The notes beneath the pieces were generated by a model. It was not told where the DNA came from. It worked only from the letters and a program-made list of their open reading frames with translations, and made no database searches. From NCBI GenBank assembly GCA_000277445.1, contig AJWJ01000357.1, positions 1 through 24,447 of the forward strand: a stretch of DNA of 24,447 nucleotides. Reading direction: 5' to 3'. Source of the stretch: Polysphondylium violaceum (taxonomy: Eukaryota > Evosea > Eumycetozoa > Dictyosteliales > Dictyosteliaceae). This document shows, piece by piece, positions 1 through 8,948 of the stretch; the stretch's first letter is position 1; each line of letters begins with the position of its first letter. Made by a program: the position numbers and the translations under genes.

Positions 1-569
1 GCTGCTTATTATTAAAAAAAAAAAAATCTTTTCAAAAAAAAAAGCCTTCAAAAAAATGGGTTGTGTGTTAATGAAATTATGAAAAAGTGTGCCTTTTTTT
101 TTTTGAAAAAAATTATGATGGATGGAGAACTTCGTTTTTCATCCATTGTAAATATATTGGTCTAGATATATCTATAGAGAGGTGAATGTATATGTTTTAT
201 CTATACATTGGCCTAACACTTATGAATATGGACTGTCTGCTTTGGGGGAGAGTTTGAAATGGCAGTCATTTTCTTTATATGTTTTTTACTCATATTCTGA
301 CTTTCTTTGAAAAACAAATACTTGTCGAGTACATAATAATATGAATTGATGCACCTTTGGATGATAATCCATAATATAATAATAATAATAATAATAATAT
401 AATATTCCTGAAAATAATCTCTGGAGGAAATGATCAGTGCCCTTGCACCTTTTTTAAATAAGATTTTTTTAATTTTTTTTTTTTTTTTTAATTTATTCTT
501 AATACCCAAAAAGATAAGATAAACTAATCTTGGTGGAATCGTAATAGATTTATATAGATACAATATATA
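1..569. other. AT-rich intergenic / upstream region of the TTC7 gene
   Basis: No convincing gene is visible on either strand. The stretch has homopolymer A and T runs (near 14-43, 95-105 and 466-491) and an ATA/TAA microsatellite at about 376-399. The T run about 80 nt before the start codon at 570 is typical of dictyostelid promoters. The left edge may hold the 3' flank of a gene outside the window, but nothing here proves it. A minus-strand open frame over 213-593 is low-complexity Lys/Ile and is not credible. Confidence 0.6.
376..399. repeat. ATA/TAA trinucleotide microsatellite
   Basis: About eight tandem ATA/TAA units lie in the non-coding DNA upstream of the TTC7 gene. Microsatellites of this kind are common in dictyostelid intergenic DNA. 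No function is inferred. Confidence 0.85.
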
Positions 570-3203
570 ATGTCTATGAGAAACAAGAAGCAAATCAGTC
601 TTGAAATAGAGATTGAGAAAGCTAGATTTGAAAAAGATTGGGCATCATTGGCTAATCTTTTAAAGAAATATGCAAAGTTGAATAATATTTCAGAATCACC
701 TTTGGAGTGTTTGGTTCAAGCCGAAAGATTTATCTCTGAAGATGATTATTCAAATGCTTTGATTGCATTGAATAAAGCTTATTCATTAGATCCAAATAAT
801 CAAGTATATATCTATATTTATAGTTGATAGAGACTATATATATTAACATCAACAACAACAACAACAACAACAATGATGATTATTATAGGAAGTTATAGCT
901 TATTTAGCAGTTGTAGAATATAAAAGAAATGATTTAGCATTGGCAATGAAACATTTATCAAAGTTGAATAATCCATTTACAAATATCAACAGCAATGATG
1001 TATTGTTAAACAATAGAAAGGTTGGATTATTAATTCAAGCATTTAACATCAAAGGTAAATGCTATGAAAATCAAGGTGATCCTCAAAGTGCTTTGACAAG
1101 CTATCAAAACGTAACAGACATTGCATTTCGTTATTTCAAAAACTTGAGATTAATCGATTCAAATACCAAACCATTCATTGAAGATTCATTGTTACGTGTA
1201 GCAATGATTCAAAAATACTTTGGGTATATATAGATAGTAGATAATGGATAGAATAGGATTAGAGTATTAATACTATATTATTACATACATATATAATAGT
1301 AATACACAAATTGCAATCAAACAAATTAGAAGTAGTCTTTCATTACAAATGGGATTGACATCAAATTCATTTGTAAAGTCGTTGTGGACATTATCACAAT
1401 TGTTACTTAGAAATGTACCATCGGCTAGTTTTATACCAATGATGGATATCTCTGATCCCAACAATGCAGCCGTTCAATCAAAACAACAGTTTTATATTCC
1501 ACACGATGAAGTTGAGGAAGCCATATTGGCATTACAAAACGCAGAAGTGGTATTACCAAACACAAACATGGACATTGGTCATCAATCATTGTTGTATGAG
1601 GATCTTTGCCTTGCCTATTCACGTAAACAACAATTTTACAATATCGTAGAGATCTATGAGAAATCACTCGTTGTCAAATTTAACGATCATCATAAATGGA
1701 TTCAATTGGCATTGGCTTTGTACAGTTGTGGTAAATATAAAAGATCATTATTCATCATTGAAGAATGTCTTTCCTACGAACCAAAGAGCACCACTCTCTT
1801 ATTATTGGCTTCAAAGATTTGCATTAATCATTTATCTCAAGTATATATCTAATCTATGATACACATACACCATACCATACTATTTATACTAATCACTAAT
1901 ATTCATTCATAGATGACAAAAGGTATAGCATTTGCAAAGGAAGCAATTCAATGTATTGATCAAGAGGATAGTACATTATTAAGTACAGCATATTTATCTA
2001 TAGGTGTTGCATATTGTAAAAAGGCCATTGAGTGTAAATCTTACAATGAGAAGCAAACAAATCAAGAATTATCATTATTTAATTTAAAGAAAGCCTATAT
2101 ACTTGATCCATATGATTACAGAGCTTCTTATCAATTGGCTTTAATTTATTCAGATATTAGAGATGTAAATATAGATAGTAGTATGGATACATAGATAGAT
2201 AAAGACACTAATATATCTACATATACAAAAACAAAAGACACCATTAGGATTAAAATATATTCATGAATCATTGGGATTAAATTCAGATGAACCATCTTCA
2301 TGGAATTTGTTATCTATTTTATTATCTTCAAACAAGAACTATGAATTGGCTTATAGAGCTTGTAAACATGCATTGAGTCAATCACCTACAAATGTAGAGC
2401 TTTTATTGACAAAGGCAAAGATTGAAATGGCCTTGGATGATGGCAGTCAGTCTCTGATCACCTACAAGACTGTATTCACTTTTCTCAGCAACGATACACT
2501 CACCTCGTGTAGAGACAATGACGACACAGAGAGTTTGCCTAGAAACAGCAGAAATCAATCGGGTCCATCCAGTGTCGTGTCGTTTGACATCCGTTCGGCT
2601 ACCACTGCAGATAAGTCACACAAATCGAGTACATTGCAGTCACTGAGCGAGACAGACACCTTTGAGGACAGTCCACAGTCGACCAAAGACCTCTTGCGTG
2701 CCACATCGGGCTCCACCAGCTATGCCTCCAACACAGAGATTGCACGTCGTGTGCATTTGTGGCTATCGCTTTGCGAGGCATTCACCCAACAGCGTATGTT
2801 TAAAGACGCTGCCCTGTGTTTGGCGCAAGCAGAGTCATTGGACAACAACAATGCCGACATCTTTTACCACCAAGGCTATCTCTTAGAGATACAAGACTAT
2901 CGTGACAAGGCCATCTCACACTATCACCGTGCCCTCACCATCGATGCCAGCCACACAGCCACCAGCATCCGTTTGGCCGGCTACTATTTACGAGAGAATG
3001 ATCTCTTGTTGGCCGAAAACAATCTCACCACTATTCTCCGATCAGCAGATCCCACATCTCACCAAGCCTGGTTCCAATTGGGTCTTGTTTTGAAATCCAA
3101 AGGTGAAATTGAAAGATCATCAGACTGTTTTAAACGTGCTATTGAACTCGATAAAACTGCTCCTCTCATTCCTTATAATACAATCCCAAGATATATTAAT
3201 TAA
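570..3203 (+). CDS. TTC7: TTC7/YPP1-like TPR scaffold protein (PI4-kinase complex), five exons
   Basis: I infer exons 570-803, 889-1223, 1300-1840, 1913-2164 and 2238-3203, giving about 775 residues. All four introns (85, 76, 72 and 73 nt) start GTA and end AG, and the reading frame is kept across each. The N-terminus (IEKARFEKDWASLANLLKKY) fits the TTC7 start. The C-terminal TPRs (WFQLGLVLKSKGEIERSSDCFKRAIELD) and final PYNTIPRYIN resemble the end of animal TTC7A/B. TTC7/Ypp1 is known to bridge PI4KIIIalpha, EFR3 and FAM126/hyccin at the plasma membrane for PI4P synthesis; transfer of that role here is by homology. Exon 5 carries a Ser/Thr/Asp-rich, TPR-free insert (about nt 2490-2730), matching the variable linker of TTC7. 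The GC content of exon 5 is clearly higher than that of exons 1-4. Human TTC7 is about 850 residues, so the length fits. Confidence 0.82.
850..873 (+). repeat. CAA trinucleotide run inside TTC7 intron 1
   Basis: Eight tandem CAA-type units sit within the 85-nt first intron (804-888), followed by ATGATGATTATTATAG at the acceptor. The run does not shift the reading frame because it is spliced out. If the intron were retained, an in-frame stop would be met almost at once (TAG within the intron's first 30 nt). Confidence 0.7.
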
Positions 3204-4505
3204 CTAATTAATGGTTTGTATTGCCAATCGCGTAGAGATTTAATACTTGTTACTACGACAACTAAACAAATCTAAATAATAAAATAAGATATACTCTATT
3301 CTTTTATACCTATAATAACAACTACTCGTATTGTGTATCTTTTGTTTACTATATAATCTTTTTTACTTTTTTATATTGATATTTATATTTATTGTTGAGT
3401 TGGACCAATTAATAAAGTAGAGAGTGATGGTTGATTTAATTTTTTATAAGCGAGGAAGAGAAGACCTGGGATATAACCATAGTAAAAAATAGATTTAGCA
3501 TAATAAATAAAGTTTTCTCTGTTTTGTGATAAAAATTTGGAGATATTCATTTTCTATGTTTGCTAAGGTATTAATATGAGATAATAGATAAAGTTTTAAC
3601 TCAGAGATATGTAATTTCGCCACCTACCAAGTTTATATATATATATTAATATCTGCTGAGAGTGTATTACTTCAAGAAAGAAATGAATTTGTTTTTTTTT
3701 TTTTTTTTTTAATTTTCGAAAAAACGAGCAGCTCTGCAACACTTTTCTCTCATCATGATGAACTTGATTCCAGATTTTGTGTACTCTCAGGATCTCTTTA
3801 AATGATCATATCTATTTCATGAGTTTTTATACAGTACCAATCAGGAGATAAAACTTTTAAAAGTGATTGGGGTCTGTATATCAAAATGATTCAATTGTAT
3901 AAAGTGGAATTTGCCAATGGTACTATATTCAATTTAATATTCCGATTGAAATTAAATTTGGATTAATTTCAGTTATTGGTACTCAAGAATCAAATCAAAG
4001 ATCTTTAAACAAAGCTAGTGTCAGAACTCTCAATGGTCATTAATAATTTATTCATTCTTGTCTCCATTGGCCAAATATAAAGTTACCATTGGTCAAAGTG
4101 AATGTATTACTTGAAAAAGATGACACCTCAAAAGCTTTATGTTCCAAGTGGTACAGGTGCCAACAAATACATCACTGTGATAATGTATGATAAAGAAATA
4201 GAATCTAAATCTCATATGACTCACCATCAATTTAAAATTGAAAAAATTGGAGCCTCCTTTTAGAATGCTTAATAAAGAAATTTCATGTTCCATTTAAAAC
4301 AAAACTCAAACAAGTAAAGACAAAACTTTTCAATTTGTGATAGGAAACTTACACAATGAATCTATCTGTTCACATTTCTCGGAATAAACTTTTTTTGCCA
4401 TACTTTTTTTTTATTTTTTTTTATTGCTTTCAGAAATAGATTTATTGGGTATCAAAGAAACAAGAAGTTTTTAAAAAAGAAAGGGGGCAATGATATAGAG
4501 ATATA
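3204..4505. other. 1.3 kb intergenic region (TTC7 to HROB)
   Basis: No intact gene is visible. Several AATAAA-like motifs just after 3203 could serve as the TTC7 polyadenylation signal (for example near 3280). There are oligo-dT runs at about 3691-3710 and 4407-4430, the latter about 80-100 nt before the HROB start as in typical dictyostelid promoters. Between about 3790 and 4330 the sequence becomes less AT-biased and shows broken protein-like reading frames, listed separately as a pseudogene relic. Confidence 0.6.
3790..4330 (+). pseudogene. Decayed protein-coding relic, possibly an IPT/TIG-domain surface protein
   Basis: Protein-like reading is scattered over all three plus-strand frames with stops between segments, so this is not a working gene. 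The clearest segment (about 4123-4262) reads LYVPSGTGANKYITV. This resembles the end of an IPT/TIG domain (VPSGTG-N-ITV), the fold repeated in dictyostelid Tgr-type and related cell-surface proteins. An upstream segment (about 3930-4040) contains IEIKFGLISVIGTQESNQRS. The assignment rests on motif memory only. A multi-exon gene is unlikely because I see no matching splice pairs. Confidence 0.35.
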
Positions 4506-6827
4506 ATGGCCGATTTTGATTTCAATCCTGATGATTTAGAAGATTTTGATTATGCTCCTTCACTTTCATCTCCTTCTTTAAACACTAGTAGTAATAGTAA
4601 TAGTCATAGCAATAGTAATAGTACAAATACAGTTAAACATCAGCAACCACCAGTTCAACAAAAACAATCAACTGATGAATTTAGTTCACAAAATATATTA
4701 AATATATTATCACAGACAGATGTTGTTAATCATAACAACAATAACAATAACAACAACAACACTAGTAATGTAAATAATACCACACCCTCTAAACCAAAAT
4801 CACAACCTTTTTTTAAATTTAACAAGAATCAGCTTTTGTCACAACAACAGCAGCAATACACACAACAGTCACAGCAGTCACAACAACCACAATCGCAACA
4901 ACAACAGAATAAATCACCAATAAAACAGAAAGATGAAGTTGTATTAGAGCAATCGAAAACATCGCCATCTAAACAACAACAACCATCTCTACAACAACAA
5001 CAGCAACCAGTATACACTGAAATAGAACAAAGTAAAAGATTTAGAGATCAATCATCAAACCCTATCAAAATTATAAAGGGTTTAGAAGAACAGCAACCAC
5101 AACAATCAATAAATGATATCAACTATAACAATAATAATATAGCGAAATCAACTATACCAGGACCAGTTGGTTCTTTACCACCAGGTTTACCTATTTCTAA
5201 AGCAATACAAACAATAGATAATAGTAATAGTGATAAAGAGACATCAGTAGAGGAATCATTATTTCTTAGGTACAACAATAAACCCATAGATCAACCAAGT
5301 TATCAATCACACGAACTAATGCCTTCGTCCAATGATTTCATATCGGGACCTTGGTTACAGATGTTAAAGGACAAGCGATTACCTCCATTTTCAAATAGTT
5401 TAAACAGAGATAATCTACTCAAATACAACATAGACTATGTCCTCAGAGAGGGCTACTTAAAAAAGGTACCCTTGCTAGTGGTCATGTTGAAATCCATTAC
5501 ACAATCAGATGGAGACTATCTCGTATTGGTTTCCGATCCCTCGGGCGAGATGGAGGGACATTTGCAGAGAAAGATTGTGTTGGAGGCTTATCCCGAGATG
5601 AGTGTGGGATGGATACTAGTGTTGAAGTATGTAACAATCTTTAATCCCTCACACACATCACATTACATCAATATCGTCTTGTCAAACATAGAGTATGTGT
5701 ATCCGTCAAAATCTGATCAAATACCATTGGTGACACATGAATTTCAATCTAGTTTTGAAACATCTGATCAATATAGAGCATATGATCCCAGATGTATCTA
5801 TCAACTATTGCCCAAAAGATCCAAAGAAGAGGTGGAGAAAGAGATTATCGAGAGACAGTTAAAGAAAGCTGCCAATACTCCTCAGAAAGCCTTGCCTCCT
5901 CCACCACCATCAAGGTCTTCGAAAAAGAAACCTTATGCAAAGGCTAAACCAAAGCTAAAAGATACAACTACAACTACAACAAATAACAAGAACAACAACA
6001 ACAATAACAACAACATTTATAAACAAGCACAAGGTGTGAGAAGCGAATGTGATCTTGAACCAATAGATGATGAATCAACAGCAGTGGCAGCAAGTTTGGC
6101 TCTCAAATATTTAACAGCGTCGACAACCAACAACAATGATAACAATACAACTATTCCATCATCGCCATCCTCATCACCGTCACCGTCACCTGCACCCAAA
6201 GCTTTAACAACACCATTGAAATTGACAGCACCCAAAATAACGACATCGACATCGACAATGACAACGACAAATCCCTCTAGCAATGGTATCGAGAAAAAGA
6301 ATGAATTAGTTATAGCTAAAAAGACATTATCATTGTCTCAGTCATCAAATATATTTAATAATTTATCGTTAAAGAATTCGACACAATCTCAACAAACAAC
6401 ACCGCCATCTTCTCAATCACAACAACCACAATCAAAACCTTTTAAAAAACTGACATTAACATTACCATCATCTCAATCTACATCAATTACCAATCAACAC
6501 CAGCAGCAATCACAACAGTCTCAAAGATCATTGGAAGAATCAATATTTAGTGGTTTTGATGATGATGAGGATGATGATATATATCCACAACAACCGGTTC
6601 AACAACAAGTTCAACAACAACAGTCAAACAATGATCTAGATGATTTTGATTTTGACGAAGAGCCAATAGCAACAAAAACAACAGTGACCGCAACATCAAC
6701 AAATCAAAGTAGTAATATTAGTAAGAAAACATTTAATATCAAATTACAGGAAGCTTCAGTCAATAGTAAATCAATGTTGATGAGTAAAGGTACATTGTCA
6801 ATGAACAATAAAGGTATTAAAAAATAA
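4506..6827 (+). CDS. HROB: HROB (C17orf53)-like homologous-recombination OB-fold protein
   Basis: Single exon, 773 residues. The recognisable parts are an acidic N-terminus (MADFDFNPDDLEDFDY), a short motif IPGPVGSLPPGLP at residues 217-229, and a conserved domain from about residue 280 to 400. That domain holds GPWLQMLKDKRLPPF, then VPLLVVMLKSITQSDGDYLV, SDPSGEMEGHLQRKIV and SHYINIVLSNIEYVYP. This order (PGPxGxLP, PW, OB-fold of DUF4539 type) matches vertebrate HROB, which loads and activates the MCM8-MCM9 helicase in recombination repair. The role here is inferred from that homology. The rest is dictyostelid Gln/Asn/Ser/Pro low complexity. A basic patch (KKKPYAKAKPKLK) follows the OB domain, and an acidic stretch (DDDEDDD, DLDDFDFDEE) precedes the basic C-terminus. 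The start is the first in-frame ATG, preceded by A-rich sequence. It converges with NSE4, 82 nt away. Confidence 0.78.
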   Translation: MADFDFNPDDLEDFDYAPSLSSPSLNTSSNSNSHSNSNSTNTVKHQQPPVQQKQSTDEFSSQNILNILSQTDVVNHNNNNNNNNNTSNVNNTTPSKPKSQPFFKFNKNQLLSQQQQQYTQQSQQSQQPQSQQQQNKSPIKQKDEVVLEQSKTSPSKQQQPSLQQQQQPVYTEIEQSKRFRDQSSNPIKIIKGLEEQQPQQSINDINYNNNNIAKSTIPGPVGSLPPGLPISKAIQTIDNSNSDKETSVEESLFLRYNNKPIDQPSYQSHELMPSSNDFISGPWLQMLKDKRLPPFSNSLNRDNLLKYNIDYVLREGYLKKVPLLVVMLKSITQSDGDYLVLVSDPSGEMEGHLQRKIVLEAYPEMSVGWILVLKYVTIFNPSHTSHYINIVLSNIEYVYPSKSDQIPLVTHEFQSSFETSDQYRAYDPRCIYQLLPKRSKEEVEKEIIERQLKKAANTPQKALPPPPPSRSSKKKPYAKAKPKLKDTTTTTTNNKNNNNNNNNIYKQAQGVRSECDLEPIDDESTAVAASLALKYLTASTTNNNDNNTTIPSSPSSSPSPSPAPKALTTPLKLTAPKITTSTSTMTTTNPSSNGIEKKNELVIAKKTLSLSQSSNIFNNLSLKNSTQSQQTTPPSSQSQQPQSKPFKKLTLTLPSSQSTSITNQHQQQSQQSQRSLEESIFSGFDDDEDDDIYPQQPVQQQVQQQQSNNDLDDFDFDEEPIATKTTVTATSTNQSSNISKKTFNIKLQEASVNSKSMLMSKGTLSMNNKGIKK

Positions 6828-6909
6828 AGAATGAATTTGTTTTCTAGTCTTTAGACATTTAAATTTATAGTTTATAATGAAACAAAAAGGGTAGTACTCT
6901 TTTATTTAT

Positions 6910-8063
6910 TTACCTCTTTCTCTTTTTAGTATCTTGTTGTGTAGATGTTTGTTGTTCTTGTTGAGATGGTTGAGGTTGAGAGGCAGCTCTTGTTTTTCTC
7001 ATTTCATCCATTTCGCTTTCCATATTAAACTCTTGATCTATATTCTCTGACAATTGTTTCCACATGTTATAGTCCAATTTAATTACAGAGTGATGAATAT
7101 TTGCTCTGCCGTCGGCAAAATCTTTTTCTTCGGGAGGGCGACTGGCAGGTACAGTCAAAGTACCGTTTTCATCTGGTTCCAATGCAACATGACCATCTTT
7201 TAACAAGAATGAAAGATAAAATACATTTTCAATGGTGTGCGCATAGGAATTCTTATCGACAACTGTATCTAAAAAGTCTACTTTTTTCTTTTTGTTTATA
7301 TATGATCTCATTACCTGTACTCTTGTACTGGTAGTTTCTGACTCCTGTGTTGCTGTGCTCTCAAGCTATAGTTTTAGATAATGATGGTGATGGTTAATAT
7401 AAATTACTATTACTACTACTAAAGATGACAATAAATACTTTTTCAGCTTGGACAGTTTTACCAATGGGTTCATCATCTTTTGTTTCTTCAGCCTTCTTTC
7501 TTTGTCTCACTTTTTTCTCTAATTCCAAAGGACCATACATGAAATCGAATTGTGGATTTGTTTTATATAATTTAGAAAGCTCACGACCAAGCTTAGTCCA
7601 GGCATCAGTGTTATTGTCGCCATCCTCTTCTTCAGCTTCACCCAATTTAACCTTTACTCTATTTATAAAACCCAAAGTATCAAATGTATTTAACGATACT
7701 TTTAATTTCTGTGCCTTTTCTAAACTGTACTGTGATGTAAGATTTAATAATTCAGAATCCAATGCAGCCTCTCTAGGTGTATCTACTGCTGTATATATCT
7801 TGTCAGATGCATGAATAACACTCAATAAAGAATCTGATTCTGATATTAAATCATCTTTATTACCTATATATTGTAAGTTTAATATCTATGTTAGAATATA
7901 CGTGTATACATACCATACTACTAAGATCATATGCTAGAGTGTTTGAATTATTATTATTATTAATAGTTTAATATGTACCCTGTACTCTTTGAATAAGAGT
8001 TCTGTAATCTTTTCTTATCTTTCTTCTCTCGGTTTCTGTTTTTTCAGGTAATCTCTGTGACAT
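6910..8063 (-). CDS. NSE4: SMC5/6 complex kleisin subunit NSE4, three exons
   Basis: Exons 8063-7979, 7863-7439 and 7365-6910 give 321 residues; introns of 115 and 73 nt have GT...AG ends and keep frame. The N-terminus RRKIRKDYRTLIQRVQG matches the NSE4 opening (RRxIRxxYRxLI), which in the family contacts the SMC6 neck. The middle segment contains YSLEKAQKLKVSLNTFDTLG. The C-terminal winged-helix (LDTVVDKNSYAHTIENVFYL, then SFLLKDGHVAL and HHSVIKLDYNMWKQL) matches the NSE4 C-terminal domain that binds SMC5. The protein bridges the SMC5/6 heads in DNA repair and chromosome maintenance. The tail is basic and Gln-rich (SQPQPSQQEQQTSTQQDTKK). Human NSE4A is about 385 residues, so this is near full length. 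It shares a divergent promoter with the LYRM1 gene. Confidence 0.88.
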
Positions 8064-8475
8064 GTTGTATTACTACTTTGGTATTTTATATAAATATATA
8101 TTTATATATATATTGATCTATTTCATATTACTATCTTTTTGAGAAAATGAATGGGATTCCCCAAAATGAGAGAGTCGTTAAAATTTAAAAATTTAAATTT
8201 TCCCGCACTTTTTTTCCAAGCACAGTCGCAAGAAAATAGGAGAAAAAATAGTAATTCTTCTTTCATCAAAATATGTTTAATATTAAGATGGGTTAAAATG
8301 AGATATTCTCCTCCAATATTCACTGTTTATAGGAAACACATAATTCTTATTTCTAGGTTCTTTTTTTTTTTTTTTTTTTCTTTTTTTCTTTTTGTTCTTT
8401 TTTTTTTTTAATTAAATTTCGTCGATTTGCATTTGTCCATTACGCTAATTAAAGTACACACCAAGCATACACAAC
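8064..8475. promoter_or_regulatory. Divergent promoter between NSE4 (-) and LYRM1 (+)
   Basis: This 412-nt stretch separates two divergent start codons and must hold both promoters. It contains an AT-rich dyad at 8180-8201 (arms AAAATTTAAA and TTTAAATTTT, 2-nt spacer) abutting TTTCCCGC at 8199-8206, a match to the E2F consensus. Long oligo-dT runs occupy about 8358-8412, just upstream of LYRM1. Open frames over 8123-8411 on both strands are low-complexity and not believable genes. Confidence 0.6.
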
Positions 8476-8885
8476 ATGGCGGCCAATTTAACAGCATACA
8501 ATGCTATCAATCATCAAGTGTTTGCACAGTTGACACAAAAGGGCAAAGTATTGTTTATGTATAGATCAATACTAAGAATGGCAAATGGATGGGATGATGC
8601 CATTCAAAAACAAGATATAAAAGCAGAGGCTAGATATGCTTTTCACAAATACATGGATTTAACTGAACCTGAGGAAATTAATGATAAAATAGAAGAAGCT
8701 AGATCTAGAATGTTGACTGCTTTACATTATAGGTAAGTTGTAATAGTATTCAGCATATGCACACACAATACTCTAACACTGCATATTTTAGAATACCTTA
8801 TGAAAAAAAGAAATATGCTATCCCTAAAACAGCAATTATGATGAAACCTCCACCCGACCCAAAAGATGAATCTGGTATTTGTTAG
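8476..8885 (+). CDS. LYRM1: LYR-motif protein, LYRM1-like, two exons
   Basis: Exons 8476-8732 and 8792-8885 (59-nt intron, GTAAGT...TTTTAG) give 116 residues. The LYR motif appears as MYR at residues 28-30 in LFMYRSILRMANGW, followed by helical segments with EARYAFHKY and ALHYRIPYEKKKYAIPK. The combination of YRSILR, KW/GW, an EARxxF motif and LHYRIPY matches animal LYRM1 better than LYRM4/ISD11, LYRM7 or NDUFA6. LYR proteins are small mitochondrial helical adaptors that work with acyl carrier protein in Fe-S or respiratory-complex assembly. The exact client of LYRM1 is not well settled. No cleavable presequence is obvious. The stop is TAG, uncommon beside the TAA used by most neighbours. It converges with the DUF4922-like gene, 63 nt away. 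Confidence 0.8.
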
Positions 8886-8948
8886 ATAGATGGGATAGAG
8901 GGTAGATAATAAATATTATGTATATAGTTTTAAAACAAAGAAAAAGAG

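Noticed and set aside
213-593. Minus-strand 126-codon open frame
   Set aside because: It is a low-complexity reading of A/T homopolymers and the ATA microsatellite, and overlaps the true start of the TTC7 gene.
4829-5017. Minus-strand Cys-rich open frame
   Set aside because: It is the reverse reading of CAA/CAG glutamine tracts in the HROB-like gene.
8123-8411. Opposed open frames in the NSE4/LYRM1 promoter
   Set aside because: Phe/Lys-rich readings of A/T runs without domain content; the region is explained as a divergent promoter.
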